Shown here: one piece after another, positions 16,134 through 25,067 of the stretch
Layout: the number at the start of each line of letters is the position of its first letter
How positions within the stretch are numbered: the first letter of the stretch is position 1
Source of the DNA: an uncultured Paracoccaceae bacterium
Lineage (GTDB): Bacteria > Pseudomonadota > Alphaproteobacteria > Rhodobacterales > Rhodobacteraceae
Length of the DNA: 63,269 nucleotides
Reading direction: 5' to 3'
Assembly: GCA_947500005.1 (NCBI GenBank)
Contig: CANMQJ010000024.1
Span: 1-63,269 of the forward strand
Position numbers and translations under genes: made by a program
The notes under the pieces: generated by a model
Told to the model about the DNA's origin: nothing
The model's input: only the letters and a program-made list of their open reading frames with translations
Database searches by the model: none

Positions 16134-17974
16134 CGCGCGACAAGGTCCGGCGCGCCCGCATCGTCACCGGGGCGGCCGTGCTCCTGCTCAGCCTCGCGGC
16201 CGCGCTCTGGCATCCCGGCGACCGAAGCCCGTTCTGGCAGGGGATCGAGGGGCGCCTGCTCGACGCCCGCTTTCTCTGGCGCGGCCCGGTGGCACCCCCG
16301 CGCCAGGTGGTCATCCTGGCCTTCGACGACGCGGCCATGGCGCGGCAGGCGGATTTTCCGCCCTCGCGGACGGCGCTGGCAGACGTGCTGTCCGCTGCGC
16401 GCGATGCCGGGGCCGGGGTGGTGGCGCTCGATTTCCTCCTGGTCTCACCGCGCCCCGACGACGCAGCGCTCGCCGCCGCACTCTCGACAAGCAACGCCGT
16501 TCTGGCCGTGGCCGAAGCGCCGCGCGACGCGCCCGCGCCCGATATCGACGGCGGCGGCTTCGACCTCGTGGTCGCGCCCGAACCGGGCCTGCCGCTGCCC
16601 GCACTTGGCCCGACCCGGGCGCTGCGCGGAACCGCGCCGCTCGGGCATGTCGTGCTGCCCCATGATGCCGAAGGCGCGGCAAGGCGCCTGGGCGCGGCGC
16701 GGGCGCTTGGAACCGCCGATGGGGTGACCTGGTACGAGGCGCTCGCCATTGCGGCCGTGGCGCGGGCGACCGGGGCCGGGGACTTGCAACTGCACGCCTC
16801 CCGCATCGGCGGGCAGCTGTCCATCGGCAAGACGGCGGTGCCGCTCGACATGCGCGGCGCGATCCCGATGAATTTCTATGGTCCCGCCGGCACGATCCCG
16901 ACCCTTTCGGCGGGCGATCTCCCCGAGACGGGGCTCGAGGGCGCGATCGTGTTCATCGGCGCGACGGCGACCGGCTTCGGCGACCGCCACGCCACCCCCT
17001 TCGATGCCGCCTTTCCGGGTGTCGAACTGCATGCGACGCTGGCGGCGAACCTGCTCGAGGGCCGTTTCCTGCGGCGCGACGCGGTGGCCTGGGCGTGGGA
17101 CGTGTTTCTCGCGCTCGTCGTGGCCGGGGCCGGTTTCGTCGCGGGCGGATCGGACCGGCCCTGGATGGGGGCGCTCGCGGGCGTTTCGGTGGTGGCGGCG
17201 ACGGCGGCGGTGTTGCAGGCCGCCTTTTCCGCCGGGTGGTGGCTCGACGGGACAACGGCGCTTCTCTCGCTGCTGCTGGGCCTCGGCGCCGGGGCCGGGC
17301 TGCGGCTGCTGGAACATCGCCGCCGCGCCGCGAACCTCGCGCGCTACCAGTCGCCGCTCTTCGTCGAACGGCTCGCGAACGCGGCCGAGCCACGGCTGGC
17401 CGAGGATGCCCGCCCGGCGGTCGTCCTGTTCGTGGATGTCGAGAGCTTCACCGCCCATTCCGAACGCCTGGGGCCCGAGGGAACGGCCGAGTTCCTGCGC
17501 CTCTTCCACGGGCTCGTCGAACAGGCGGTAGAGCCTTTGGGCGGCATAATCGCGCATTTCGCCGGAGACGGGGCGATGATCGTCTTCGGTCTGCCCGAGC
17601 CTGCGCCGGACGACGCGGCGCGCGCCCTGCGCTTCATCGAATCGCTCTACGCCGCGGTGCGCGACAGCGCCGACTGGCCGGGCCTCGGGCTTCGGGTGGG
17701 CGGCCATGCCGGGCCGGTCAAGACGGGCATCGTCGGTGGCAGCCGTCACCGGCAGCTGACCGTCAGCGGCGATGTCGTGAACACGGCCAGCCGCCTGCAG
17801 GACTTCGCCAAGACCCGCGGCGCGGCCGTCGCGCTGTCCGACGCGCTTGTCGGGTCGAGTGCCGAGACCAGGTCGCGCGCCGAACGGGCCGGGCTGCGCT
17901 CAGCCGGGCGGCACGGGCTGCGCGGCCGGATGGCCCGTCTCGAAATCTGGACCGGCCCGGCGCCCGCGGGCTGA
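16079..17974 (+). CDS. CHASE2 sensor adenylate/guanylate cyclase
   Basis: A 631-residue membrane receptor. One N-terminal transmembrane helix (VTGAAVLLLSLAAALW) leads to a periplasmic CHASE2 domain (about residues 55-340, with VVILAFDDAAMARQ and GAIVFIGATATGFGDRHATPF). Three transmembrane helices follow (about 345-425). A class III cyclase domain ends the protein: the metal aspartates lie in LFVDVESFT and FAGDGAMIVFG, and the transition-state Asn and Arg in GDVVNTASRLQDF, so it looks active. The frame opens at GTG 16079, 55 bases inside the FecR gene. TTG at 16127, seven bases before that gene's end, is an equally plausible start. It probably makes cAMP in response to a periplasmic cue. Confidence 0.87.
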   Translation: MGAGADRPVRCPARSRLVTRDKVRRARIVTGAAVLLLSLAAALWHPGDRSPFWQGIEGRLLDARFLWRGPVAPPRQVVILAFDDAAMARQADFPPSRTALADVLSAARDAGAGVVALDFLLVSPRPDDAALAAALSTSNAVLAVAEAPRDAPAPDIDGGGFDLVVAPEPGLPLPALGPTRALRGTAPLGHVVLPHDAEGAARRLGAARALGTADGVTWYEALAIAAVARATGAGDLQLHASRIGGQLSIGKTAVPLDMRGAIPMNFYGPAGTIPTLSAGDLPETGLEGAIVFIGATATGFGDRHATPFDAAFPGVELHATLAANLLEGRFLRRDAVAWAWDVFLALVVAGAGFVAGGSDRPWMGALAGVSVVAATAAVLQAAFSAGWWLDGTTALLSLLLGLGAGAGLRLLEHRRRAANLARYQSPLFVERLANAAEPRLAEDARPAVVLFVDVESFTAHSERLGPEGTAEFLRLFHGLVEQAVEPLGGIIAHFAGDGAMIVFGLPEPAPDDAARALRFIESLYAAVRDSADWPGLGLRVGGHAGPVKTGIVGGSRHRQLTVSGDVVNTASRLQDFAKTRGAAVALSDALVGSSAETRSRAERAGLRSAGRHGLRGRMARLEIWTGPAPAG

Positions 17975-17986
17975 GGTCTTCCGGGC

Positions 17987-19042
17987 TCAGGCCGCCCGCG
18001 CGACAAGCGCGCCCAGATGAAGCCCGGGATGGCCCGCGATCAGCTCGTTGGCGGTCAGCCGCTTGACGAAATGGCCGACATCGCATTCGCCGGTCATGCC
18101 GATGGCCCCGTGCATCTGCACCGCTTCCTCGCCAATCCGGCGCGCCGACCAGCCGGTCTGTATCCAGGCCTTGCGTGCCAGCTGCGCCGCCTCGGCCGCG
18201 CGGGCATCGGCGGCCATCGCCGCCGCCAGCATCAGCGAGCGCGCCTCGTCCAGCGCCACATGCATGTCGGCCAGCCGATGCTGCAACGCCTGGAAACTGC
18301 CGATGGGGCGACCGAATTGCTGCCGCGTTTCCAGATGCGTGCCCGTCATCTCCACCAGCCGCTGCATCGCGCCGCAGGATTCCGCCGAAAGCGCCATCAG
18401 GAACCCCGTCTCCAGCAGGGCGGGCAGGTCGGGCGCGACCTTCAGGCGGGCGTCATCCTCCAGCATCACGCCCGCCAGCTCCAGCCGCACCAGATCGCGC
18501 CCATCGGGGCCGGGGATCGGCGTTAGCGTCATGCCAGGCAGGCCCGCGGGCAGAACGAACAGCGCCGTCTCGGCGCCCAGCGTCGCGCTGATGACGACAT
18601 GATCCGCCTCCCGGCAGTTCAGCGCCGGCGATTTCAGCCCGTCGATCCGGTATCCGCCCTCGATCCGTCGGGCCAGTGTCGCGGGCCGGCTCAGATCATG
18701 GCGCGCACCCGGCTCGATCAGCGCCGCGCCCAGCCGCACCTCGCCCGCCACCGCCGCCGCCAGCAGATCCGCATGCGCGGATGATCCGACCAGCGCCCCG
18801 GCGCCCAGGATCGCATGGCCCAGATAACCGTCGACCAGCCCCGCGCGCCCCATCGCCTCGCCCAGGATCGCCGCGCCCGTCAGGCCCAGCCCCGCGCCGC
18901 CCGCATCTTCGGGCAGATGGCAGCCGAACCAGCCCATTCCGGCCAGTTTCGCCCAGCGGCTTTCGCCCGGCGCGCAGGCGGCGGCGAATTTGCCCGCCAT
19001 CTCGACCAGCAGCGCCTCGTCCTCGTTCAGTTCGAAATCCAT
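17987..19042 (-). CDS. Acyl-CoA dehydrogenase family protein (second of a pair)
   Basis: A 351-residue protein of the acyl-CoA dehydrogenase fold. N-terminal helices (MDFELNEDEALLVEMAGKF) are followed by a beta domain and a C-terminal helical domain with TRQQFGRPIGSFQALQHRLADM and EEAVQMHGAIGMTGECDVGHF, a well-conserved flavin and active-site region. The central SEPGAGSD-type block is missing and replaced by ALIEPGARHDLSRPAT, so this subunit may be catalytically altered. It sits ten bases after a longer acyl-CoA dehydrogenase, so the two may form a heteromeric flavoenzyme as seen in steroid side-chain systems. Third gene of the CoA-transferase operon. Confidence 0.85.
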   Translation of the reverse strand: MDFELNEDEALLVEMAGKFAAACAPGESRWAKLAGMGWFGCHLPEDAGGAGLGLTGAAILGEAMGRAGLVDGYLGHAILGAGALVGSSAHADLLAAAVAGEVRLGAALIEPGARHDLSRPATLARRIEGGYRIDGLKSPALNCREADHVVISATLGAETALFVLPAGLPGMTLTPIPGPDGRDLVRLELAGVMLEDDARLKVAPDLPALLETGFLMALSAESCGAMQRLVEMTGTHLETRQQFGRPIGSFQALQHRLADMHVALDEARSLMLAAAMAADARAAEAAQLARKAWIQTGWSARRIGEEAVQMHGAIGMTGECDVGHFVKRLTANELIAGHPGLHLGALVARAA

Positions 19043-19052
19043 CTCTCTCTCC

Positions 19053-20216
19053 TCACAGATCCAGCAGCGACCGCGCCAGGATGGTCCGCTGGATCTCGTT
19101 CGACCCGCCCCAGATGCTCAGCTTGCGCAGGTTCAGATACTCGGCCAGTTCCGCGCCCGCAACGCCATCGCCCCCGTTCAGCCAGGACTGGTCCAGCGCA
19201 AGCCCGTCGGCGCCCGCCATCTCCAGCGCCAGCCGCGACAGCGCCTGGCTGATCTCGGTGCCGCGTAGTTTCAACTTGGCGGCATCCGCGCCGATCTCGC
19301 GCCCGGCATTGAGCGCGGACAGGATCCGCAACTCCATCAGCTCCAGCGCCGACAGCTCCACGTCGAGCGTCGCCAGCCGCATCGCGACCCGCTCCCGCTC
19401 GGCCAGGGGCAGATCGGCCATCCCGCGGGTCCGCAGCCGCTCCAATTGTCGGCGCGAGCGGGCGGCGTTCGACATGTTCAGCCGCTCATGCGACAGCAGG
19501 AACTTGGCATAGGTCCAGCCCCTGTTCTCCTCGCCCACGCAGTTTTCCACCGGCACGCGGACCTCGTCCAGAAAGACCTCGTTCAGCTCCTTGTCGCCAT
19601 CCATCATCGGGATCGGCCGCACGGTGACGCCGGGGCTTTTCATGTCGATCAGCAGAAAGGTGATCCCCTCCTGCTTCTTGGCCGCCGGGTCGGTCCGCAC
19701 CAGGCAGAACATCCAGTCCGCCCATTGCGCATAGGTGGTCCAGACCTTCTGCCCGCTGACGATGTAAGCGTCCCCCTCCCGCCGCGCGGCGGTCTTGAGC
19801 GAGGCCAGGTCCGACCCCGCGCCGGGCTCGGAAAACCCCTGGCACCACCAGTCGCGGCTTTCGCGGATGCCCGGCAGGAATCGGCGCTTCTGCGCCTCGT
19901 CGCCAAAGGTATAGATCACCGGCCCCACCATCCCGATCCCGAACTGCTTCAGCCGGGGGGCGGGCAGGGCGCTGTATTCCTGCTCGAACAGGTAGCGCTG
20001 CGTCGGCGTGAAACCCGGGCCGCCCTGTTCGGCGGGCCAGCCCACGGTCAGCCAGTTGCGCCGGGCCAGGATCTTCTCCCAGCGCTGGAAATCCGCCTTG
20101 TCCAGCCGCTGCCCGGCCTCGCATTTCCGCGCGAGATCCTCGGGCAGGTTGGCGGAGAGGAACTCCCGCACCTCCGCACGAAAGGCCAGGTCGGCCTCGG
20201 AAAACCCGTATCTCAT
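19053..20216 (-). CDS. Acyl-CoA dehydrogenase
   Basis: A 387-residue acyl-CoA dehydrogenase with all main signatures: GFSEPGAGSDLASLKTAARR (substrate and flavin loop), VSGQKVWTTYAQWADWMFCL, and the C-terminal LSIWGGSNEIQRTILARSLL. It removes two hydrogens from an acyl-CoA using FAD in the cytoplasm and passes electrons to ETF. Its ATG overlaps the CoA-transferase stop (20213-20216), and the second acyl-CoA dehydrogenase follows after ten bases. The context (CoA activation by transfer, then desaturation) suggests degradation of an imported carboxylic acid. Confidence 0.9.
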   Translation of the reverse strand: MRYGFSEADLAFRAEVREFLSANLPEDLARKCEAGQRLDKADFQRWEKILARRNWLTVGWPAEQGGPGFTPTQRYLFEQEYSALPAPRLKQFGIGMVGPVIYTFGDEAQKRRFLPGIRESRDWWCQGFSEPGAGSDLASLKTAARREGDAYIVSGQKVWTTYAQWADWMFCLVRTDPAAKKQEGITFLLIDMKSPGVTVRPIPMMDGDKELNEVFLDEVRVPVENCVGEENRGWTYAKFLLSHERLNMSNAARSRRQLERLRTRGMADLPLAERERVAMRLATLDVELSALELMELRILSALNAGREIGADAAKLKLRGTEISQALSRLALEMAGADGLALDQSWLNGGDGVAGAELAEYLNLRKLSIWGGSNEIQRTILARSLLDL

Positions 20217-21436
20217 GGCTGCCTCTCCTTGCCGTTCCTGCCCGCCAACCGGGCGATCTGCTCCGCATCCAGACCGGGCACGCCCCGCAGCACCGCCTCG
20301 GTATCGGCCCCCTGCGCCGGTGCCCGTGCGGGCAGGCCGCGCGGGCGGCCCGCGAAATGCACCGGCTGTTCCGGCGCGCGCAAGGCGCCGAAAACCTCAT
20401 GCTTCAGCGGGCGGAACACGCCGCGCTCGGCGCAATGCGCGCTCTCTGCGGCCTCGCCCAGATCCCAGATCGGAGAGCTTGGAACCTTGGCGGCCAGCAG
20501 CACCTCCACCACCTCGGCGACGCTGCGCGTGGTGGCCCAGGCCTCCAGCCCGGCGGCAAGCTCCGCGCGGTTGGCGGTCCGGCTCTGCACGCTGGCGAAA
20601 CGCGGGTCCCGCGCCCAGTCCGGCCGCCCGATCGCCTCGCAAAGCCGCCCGAACAGCGCGTTGTTCGCCACCGCGACGATGAAATGCCCGTCGCTTGCGG
20701 CATAGGCGCCGAACGGTTCTGTCAGCGGGTGCCGGTTGCCGCAACGCGCGGGTGCCTCGCCCTGGCCCTGATAGCGCGACAGCGCCGTGGGCATCATGGC
20801 CAGCAGCGAATCCAGCATCGCCACGTCCAGATACTGTCCCTCGCCGCTGCGCGCGCGATGGAACAGGGCGACCGCGATGCCGAAAGCGGCGAAGATACCC
20901 GCACTCACGTCACCTACCGCGTCGCCCACCAGCATTGGCGGGCCGTCCGCAGCACCGGTGATGCTCATCAGCCCGCTCATCGCCTGCGCGATCACGTCAT
21001 AGCTCGGACGCGCCGCCAGCGGCCCCTTCTGGCCGAAGCCCGAGATCGAGCAATAGATCAGATCCGGCTTCACCGCCCGCAGATCGTGATGGGCGATGCC
21101 CAGCCGCGCCGCGACGCCGGGGCGGAAATTCTCGATCACCACATCCGCCGTCGCGGCCAGCCGGCGCGCGGCCTCCAGCCCCTCGGGATCCTTCAGGTCC
21201 AGGCAGACGCTCTTCTTGCCACGGTTGAGCAGCGCGAAATTCACGCTCTCGCCCTCGCGCACCACGCCCATCAGGCGCTGGTCGTCGCCCTGCGGCGGTT
21301 CGACCTTGATGACCTCGGCGCCCAGGTCGCCCATCAGGGCCGAGCAATAGGGCCCGGCCAGCACGCGCGAGAAATCGACGATCCGGATACCATCCAGAAG
21401 GCCGCGCCCGGGTTCGATTTCGGTGGGGGGTTCCAA
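20213..21436 (-). CDS. CaiB/BaiF family (type III) CoA-transferase
   Basis: A 407-residue protein with the family markers LLDGIRIVDFSRVLAGPYCSALMGDLGAEVIKVE, ENFRPGVAARLGI, SGFGQKGPLAARPSYDVIAQAMSGLM and LVGDAVGDVSAG, which contains the Asp expected to form the acyl anhydride intermediate. It transfers CoA from one acid to another without ATP. It is the first gene of a three-gene operon with two acyl-CoA dehydrogenases. The promoter region upstream holds a HutC-type operator shared with the divergent cyclodeaminase-like gene, so the GntR regulator at 25061-25810 probably controls it. Confidence 0.9.
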   Translation of the reverse strand: MEPPTEIEPGRGLLDGIRIVDFSRVLAGPYCSALMGDLGAEVIKVEPPQGDDQRLMGVVREGESVNFALLNRGKKSVCLDLKDPEGLEAARRLAATADVVIENFRPGVAARLGIAHHDLRAVKPDLIYCSISGFGQKGPLAARPSYDVIAQAMSGLMSITGAADGPPMLVGDAVGDVSAGIFAAFGIAVALFHRARSGEGQYLDVAMLDSLLAMMPTALSRYQGQGEAPARCGNRHPLTEPFGAYAASDGHFIVAVANNALFGRLCEAIGRPDWARDPRFASVQSRTANRAELAAGLEAWATTRSVAEVVEVLLAAKVPSSPIWDLGEAAESAHCAERGVFRPLKHEVFGALRAPEQPVHFAGRPRGLPARAPAQGADTEAVLRGVPGLDAEQIARLAGRNGKERQP

Positions 21437-21462
21437 GGCTACCTCCTGTCAGGAAAAAACAA

Positions 21463-21476
21463 CTTGTATATATCTG
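21463..21476. promoter_or_regulatory. HutC/GntR-type operator, copy 1
   Basis: The element CTTGTATATATCTG, followed at once by a second TGTATA half, lies in the 126-base divergent region between the CoA-transferase and cyclodeaminase-like genes. It shares TTGTATATAYC with the element at 25906-25918 next to the GntR gene. The HutC subfamily of GntR regulators is known to bind TGTATATACA-like sites. It sits 27 bases from the CoA-transferase start, where it could block RNA polymerase. Confidence 0.6.
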
Positions 21477-21562
21477 TATAAACGATAGGCTGAATCCGTC
21501 AACAGGGATGGCCCCGTGCCTCATGGCCAAGGGCCCGAACAGCAGCAAAGGAGCCCAGGCCG

Positions 21563-22567
21563 ATGGACGAGATCTGGATCGATTACCTGAACTTTCCCGA
21601 TGTCGAGGCGCTCGACCTCACCAATGACGAGATCCTGGATGCGATCGAGACCTGCCTGGCCGCGCAGGGCCGCGGCGAGACGGTGATCGAACCGCGCGTG
21701 CATCTCGTGCCCGAAAGCTCGGACAAGGGCCATTTCAACGTGCTGCGCGGCTACGTGAAGCCGCTGGGCGTCGCGGGCGTCAAGGTCGTGGGCGATTTCG
21801 TGGACAATTACAAGCAGGGGTTGCCCTCGGAACTGGCCGTGCTCAACCTCTTCGATCCCGAAACCGGGGTGCCCAAGGCCATCATCGACGCCACCGCCAT
21901 CACCGAGATGCGCACCGGCGCGGTGACCGCCATCGGCGCGAAATACCTTGCCCGCAAGGACAGCAAGGTGCTGGGCCATGTCGGCACGCGCGGCACCTCC
22001 TACTGGAACATCCGCCTGATGGACCACCTCTTCGATTTCGAGGAGATCCGCGTGCATTCCCGCCGTCCCGAAAGCCGCGAGGCCTTCGGCGCGCGGCTGG
22101 AAAAGGACCTGGGCAAGAAGGTCATCGTCACCGACAACTGGCAGGACTGCCTCGAAGGGGCCGACATCATGGTCGAGGCCACGCGCCTGCCCGAGCCTCA
22201 ACCCATGTTCAAGACGGAATGGATCAGGAAGGGCGCCTATGTCGTCCCCTACGGCACCATGAGCGCGCTGGAATTCGACATCACCGACATCATGGACAAG
22301 ATCCTGGTGGATGACTGGGGCCAGTGCGGGCCGGGCCGCCCCTACGGCGCGTTGCGCCGCCATGTCGACGAGGGCAAGCTCACCGAAGAGACGCTTTATG
22401 CCGAGATGGGCGATGTCGTCGCAGGCAGGAAACCGGGCCGCGAAAGCGATGACGAAACCATCCTGTTCTGGCATCGTGGCCTTTCCAGCACCGACGTGGC
22501 GCTTGGCGCGGCGATGGTGGCAAAGGCCGCCCGGCTGGGCATCGGCCAGAAGCTGCGGTTCAAGTAA
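21563..22567 (+). CDS. Ornithine cyclodeaminase/mu-crystallin family oxidoreductase
   Basis: A 334-residue protein of the ornithine cyclodeaminase/mu-crystallin superfamily. The N-terminal substrate domain includes EPRVHLVPESSDKGHFNVLRGY and the substrate-contact region GVKVVGDFVDNYKQGLPS; next comes VPKAIIDATAITEMRTGAVTAI, strongly typical of the family. The nucleotide-binding part, LGHVGTRGTSYWNIRLMDHL, is a modified GxGxxx loop. Members use NAD(P) on imines, ketimines or amino acids; this one lies in the branch sometimes named tyramine oxidase subunit B. A GGAG ribosome binding site precedes the ATG. It is followed by a TPR protein gene 19 bases later. Confidence 0.82.
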   Translation: MDEIWIDYLNFPDVEALDLTNDEILDAIETCLAAQGRGETVIEPRVHLVPESSDKGHFNVLRGYVKPLGVAGVKVVGDFVDNYKQGLPSELAVLNLFDPETGVPKAIIDATAITEMRTGAVTAIGAKYLARKDSKVLGHVGTRGTSYWNIRLMDHLFDFEEIRVHSRRPESREAFGARLEKDLGKKVIVTDNWQDCLEGADIMVEATRLPEPQPMFKTEWIRKGAYVVPYGTMSALEFDITDIMDKILVDDWGQCGPGRPYGALRRHVDEGKLTEETLYAEMGDVVAGRKPGRESDDETILFWHRGLSSTDVALGAAMVAKAARLGIGQKLRFK

Positions 22568-22586
22568 CGAGAAGGGGGGGCCGCCG

Positions 22587-24254
22587 ATGGCGCAGGATTA
22601 CGAGTTCGAGCTCAACGGCTGGCAGCGCAAGATCACCACCAGCTCTCCGCAGGCGCAGAGATGGTTCGACCGGGGCCTCGCCTGGACCTATGGCTACAAC
22701 CACGAGGAGGCGGTGTTCTGCTTCCGCGAGGCGCTGCGCCACGATCCCGGCTGCGCGATGGCCTGGTGGGGCATCGCCTATGCCAGCGGCCCCTTCTACA
22801 ACCGCCCCTGGATCCGCTTCACCCCGTCCGAGATCGCCCAGACCCTGCCGCCCTGTCACGAGGCGGCGGCGCGGGCCGTGGCGCTGTCGGACGGGTGCAC
22901 CCCGGCGGAACACGCGCTGATCCGCGCGATCATCCTGCGCTATCCGCAGGCCGAGCCTGCGCCGCTGGGCGACCTGATGCAATGGCATGACGCCTTCACC
23001 GACGCGATGCGCGCGGCCCATGCCCGCTTCCCCGGCGATCTCGACATCACCGCGCTCTTCGTCGAGGCCGCGGTGACGCGCACCCCGCGCAAGCTCTGGG
23101 ATATCCGCACCGGCGCCCCCATGCCCGGCGCCGATATCGAGGAATGCTGCACCGTGCTCGAACGCGCGCTCGACCAGATGAAGGGGCAGGGCGGCACACC
23201 CCATCCCGGCGTGCTGCACATGTATCTTCACGCGCTCGAAATGTCGCAATTCCCCGAACGCGCGCTGCCCGCCGCCGACATGATGCAGGAACTGGCCCGC
23301 GACGAGGGCCATTTCCACCACATGCCCGCGCATATCTATGTGCAATGCGGCGACTATGCCCAGTCGGTCGCAGTCAGCAAGCGCGCGGTGGCGGTGGATG
23401 ACCGCTATCTCGCCCTGCGGGGGCCTGCGAATTTCTACACCACCGCGCGCTGCCATGACCTGCACCTGCTGATGTTCTCGGCCATGATGCTGGGCCATTA
23501 CGGCGAGGCGATCCACGCCGCTGACCGGATCTGCACCACCGCCACGCCCGAGCTGATCGGCGGCAGCTTCCCCTTCATGGCGGCGATCCTCGACGGCTAT
23601 TCCGCCATGCGCACCCATGTGCAGGTCCGCTTCGGAAAATGGCGCGAACTGGTGGCCGAGCCCGCCCCGGACAACCCCGAGCTGACCCCGATCCGCGTGG
23701 CCATGCATGCCTATGGCCAGGGCGTCGCCCATTCCGCACTGGGCCATATCGCCGAGGCCGAAGAGGCGCAGCACCGCCTCGCCCGGGCGATTTCGAACAT
23801 CCCCGCCGACGCGATCTTCCTGTCCAACCCCATCATCGACATGCTAGCCGTGGGCGAGGCCATGCTCGAGGGCGAGCTGGAATACCGCAAGCGCAACTAC
23901 GACGCGGCCTTCAAGGCGCTGCGGCTGGCCGCCGAGCGCGACGACAACCTCGCCTATACCGAACCATGGGCCTGGATGCATCCGCCCCGCCACGCGCTGG
24001 GCGCACTCCTTGCCGAACAGGGCCGGCTGGCCGAGGCCGAGGCGGTCTACCGCGCCGATCTGGGCCTGACGGACGAGGTCGCCCGCTGCACGCAGCACCC
24101 CGACAATGTCTGGGCGCTCAATGGCCTTCTGGAATGTCTCACCGCCCGCGGGGCCGAGGGCGAAGGCGCGCTCGTCGCGCAAAAGCTCGGGATCGCGCAG
24201 GCCCGCACCGACATCCCGGTGACCGCCGCCTGCTGCTGCCGCGGCGGTCCCTGA
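22587..24254 (+). CDS. TPR repeat protein with a cysteine-rich C-terminal tail
   Basis: A 555-residue helical protein with tetratricopeptide-like repeats, including RGLAWTYGYNHEEAVFCFREAL (residues 30-50), the central ALDQMKGQGG...ALEMSQFPERALPAADMM region, and the C-terminal ALGALLAEQGRLAEAEAVYRADL. No signal peptide is present, so it is cytosolic. The last residues form a Cys cluster (AACCCRGGP), which could bind metal or be modified. The start at 22587 follows a purine-rich GAAGGGGGGG site 6 bases away; the frame continues far upstream only as a shadow of the cyclodeaminase gene. It is co-directional with and close to that gene. Partner and role are unknown. Confidence 0.8.
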   Translation: MAQDYEFELNGWQRKITTSSPQAQRWFDRGLAWTYGYNHEEAVFCFREALRHDPGCAMAWWGIAYASGPFYNRPWIRFTPSEIAQTLPPCHEAAARAVALSDGCTPAEHALIRAIILRYPQAEPAPLGDLMQWHDAFTDAMRAAHARFPGDLDITALFVEAAVTRTPRKLWDIRTGAPMPGADIEECCTVLERALDQMKGQGGTPHPGVLHMYLHALEMSQFPERALPAADMMQELARDEGHFHHMPAHIYVQCGDYAQSVAVSKRAVAVDDRYLALRGPANFYTTARCHDLHLLMFSAMMLGHYGEAIHAADRICTTATPELIGGSFPFMAAILDGYSAMRTHVQVRFGKWRELVAEPAPDNPELTPIRVAMHAYGQGVAHSALGHIAEAEEAQHRLARAISNIPADAIFLSNPIIDMLAVGEAMLEGELEYRKRNYDAAFKALRLAAERDDNLAYTEPWAWMHPPRHALGALLAEQGRLAEAEAVYRADLGLTDEVARCTQHPDNVWALNGLLECLTARGAEGEGALVAQKLGIAQARTDIPVTAACCCRGGP

Positions 24255-24260
24255 CCGCGC

Positions 24261-25067
24261 TCAGGCGGGGCGGTCGTAACCGGCCGCCCGCGCCTCGGCA
24301 TCCCAGCGCTCGGTCACCGCATAGCGCTCCGGGTCCGCGACCCTCTCGAACCCGCGCAGGCACAGATCGCGCAGCAGATCCGCGCCACCCGGATCGCGCC
24401 CGGTCTCCTCCAGCGCGATCCCCAGCGCCGCGACCGTCCCGGCGGGCACGTCCCGCGCGGCAACCAGCACCGGGACCGGCGCGCAATCGGTCCGTGCCAC
24501 CACCCGCAGCTGCGCCACCGTCTCCGGCTCATGCCGCTCGAGCAGGTGAAAGAACAGGCTGTCCACCGGCCCGATATCCGCGCGCCCCTCCAGCACCGCG
24601 CCAATCGAGGCGCGCGGCGTCACCACCGGCCCCACGCTTTCGGCGTATAGCGGCTGGCCCTCCGCCGCATGGCGCATCAGCAGCCGGCGCGGCGCGTTGA
24701 ACCCCGAATGCGATCCCTCGTCGGTCCAGGCGATGCGCCCGCCGAACGTGTCCTCCAGCGTCTCGAAGCGCGACTCGGCCCGCACCACCATGACCGAACA
24801 ATAAGTCGGACCCTCGCAGAACGGCGAGGCGGGCAGAGGCGCGGCCACGATCCGCGGCCGCGGGTCCGACCGCCGAAAGGGCCAGCCGCACATGAACACG
24901 GCCCCCATGTCGCGCCGCGCCCACAGCGCATCCAGCGGGGCAGGGGCCGGATACTCGATCACCTCCAGCGGGACATCGGCACGCCGTGCCGCCCCTTCCA
25001 GCAGCTCGCGCCACAGCCCGGCAACGGCGGGCGTGGCATTGTACATCCGCGTGCAGCCGATCAGCAT
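24261..25067 (-). CDS. PhnD-like substrate-binding domain protein without signal peptide
   Basis: A 268-residue protein resembling the periplasmic binding domain of phosphate/phosphonate-type (PhnD) transporters: GAVFMCGWPF, the two-lobe region YCSVMVVRAESRFETLEDTFGGRIAWTDEGSHSG, and the second-lobe RADIGPVDSLFFHLL. Unlike transport proteins it begins MLIGCTRMYNATPAVAG with no export signal, and no ABC permease is near, so it probably acts in the cytoplasm as a ligand-binding or enzyme-like protein. It overlaps the GntR gene by seven bases, suggesting that it could sense the regulon's inducer or modify the substrate; both are inference. Confidence 0.7.
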   Translation of the reverse strand: MLIGCTRMYNATPAVAGLWRELLEGAARRADVPLEVIEYPAPAPLDALWARRDMGAVFMCGWPFRRSDPRPRIVAAPLPASPFCEGPTYCSVMVVRAESRFETLEDTFGGRIAWTDEGSHSGFNAPRRLLMRHAAEGQPLYAESVGPVVTPRASIGAVLEGRADIGPVDSLFFHLLERHEPETVAQLRVVARTDCAPVPVLVAARDVPAGTVAALGIALEETGRDPGGADLLRDLCLRGFERVADPERYAVTERWDAEARAAGYDRPA

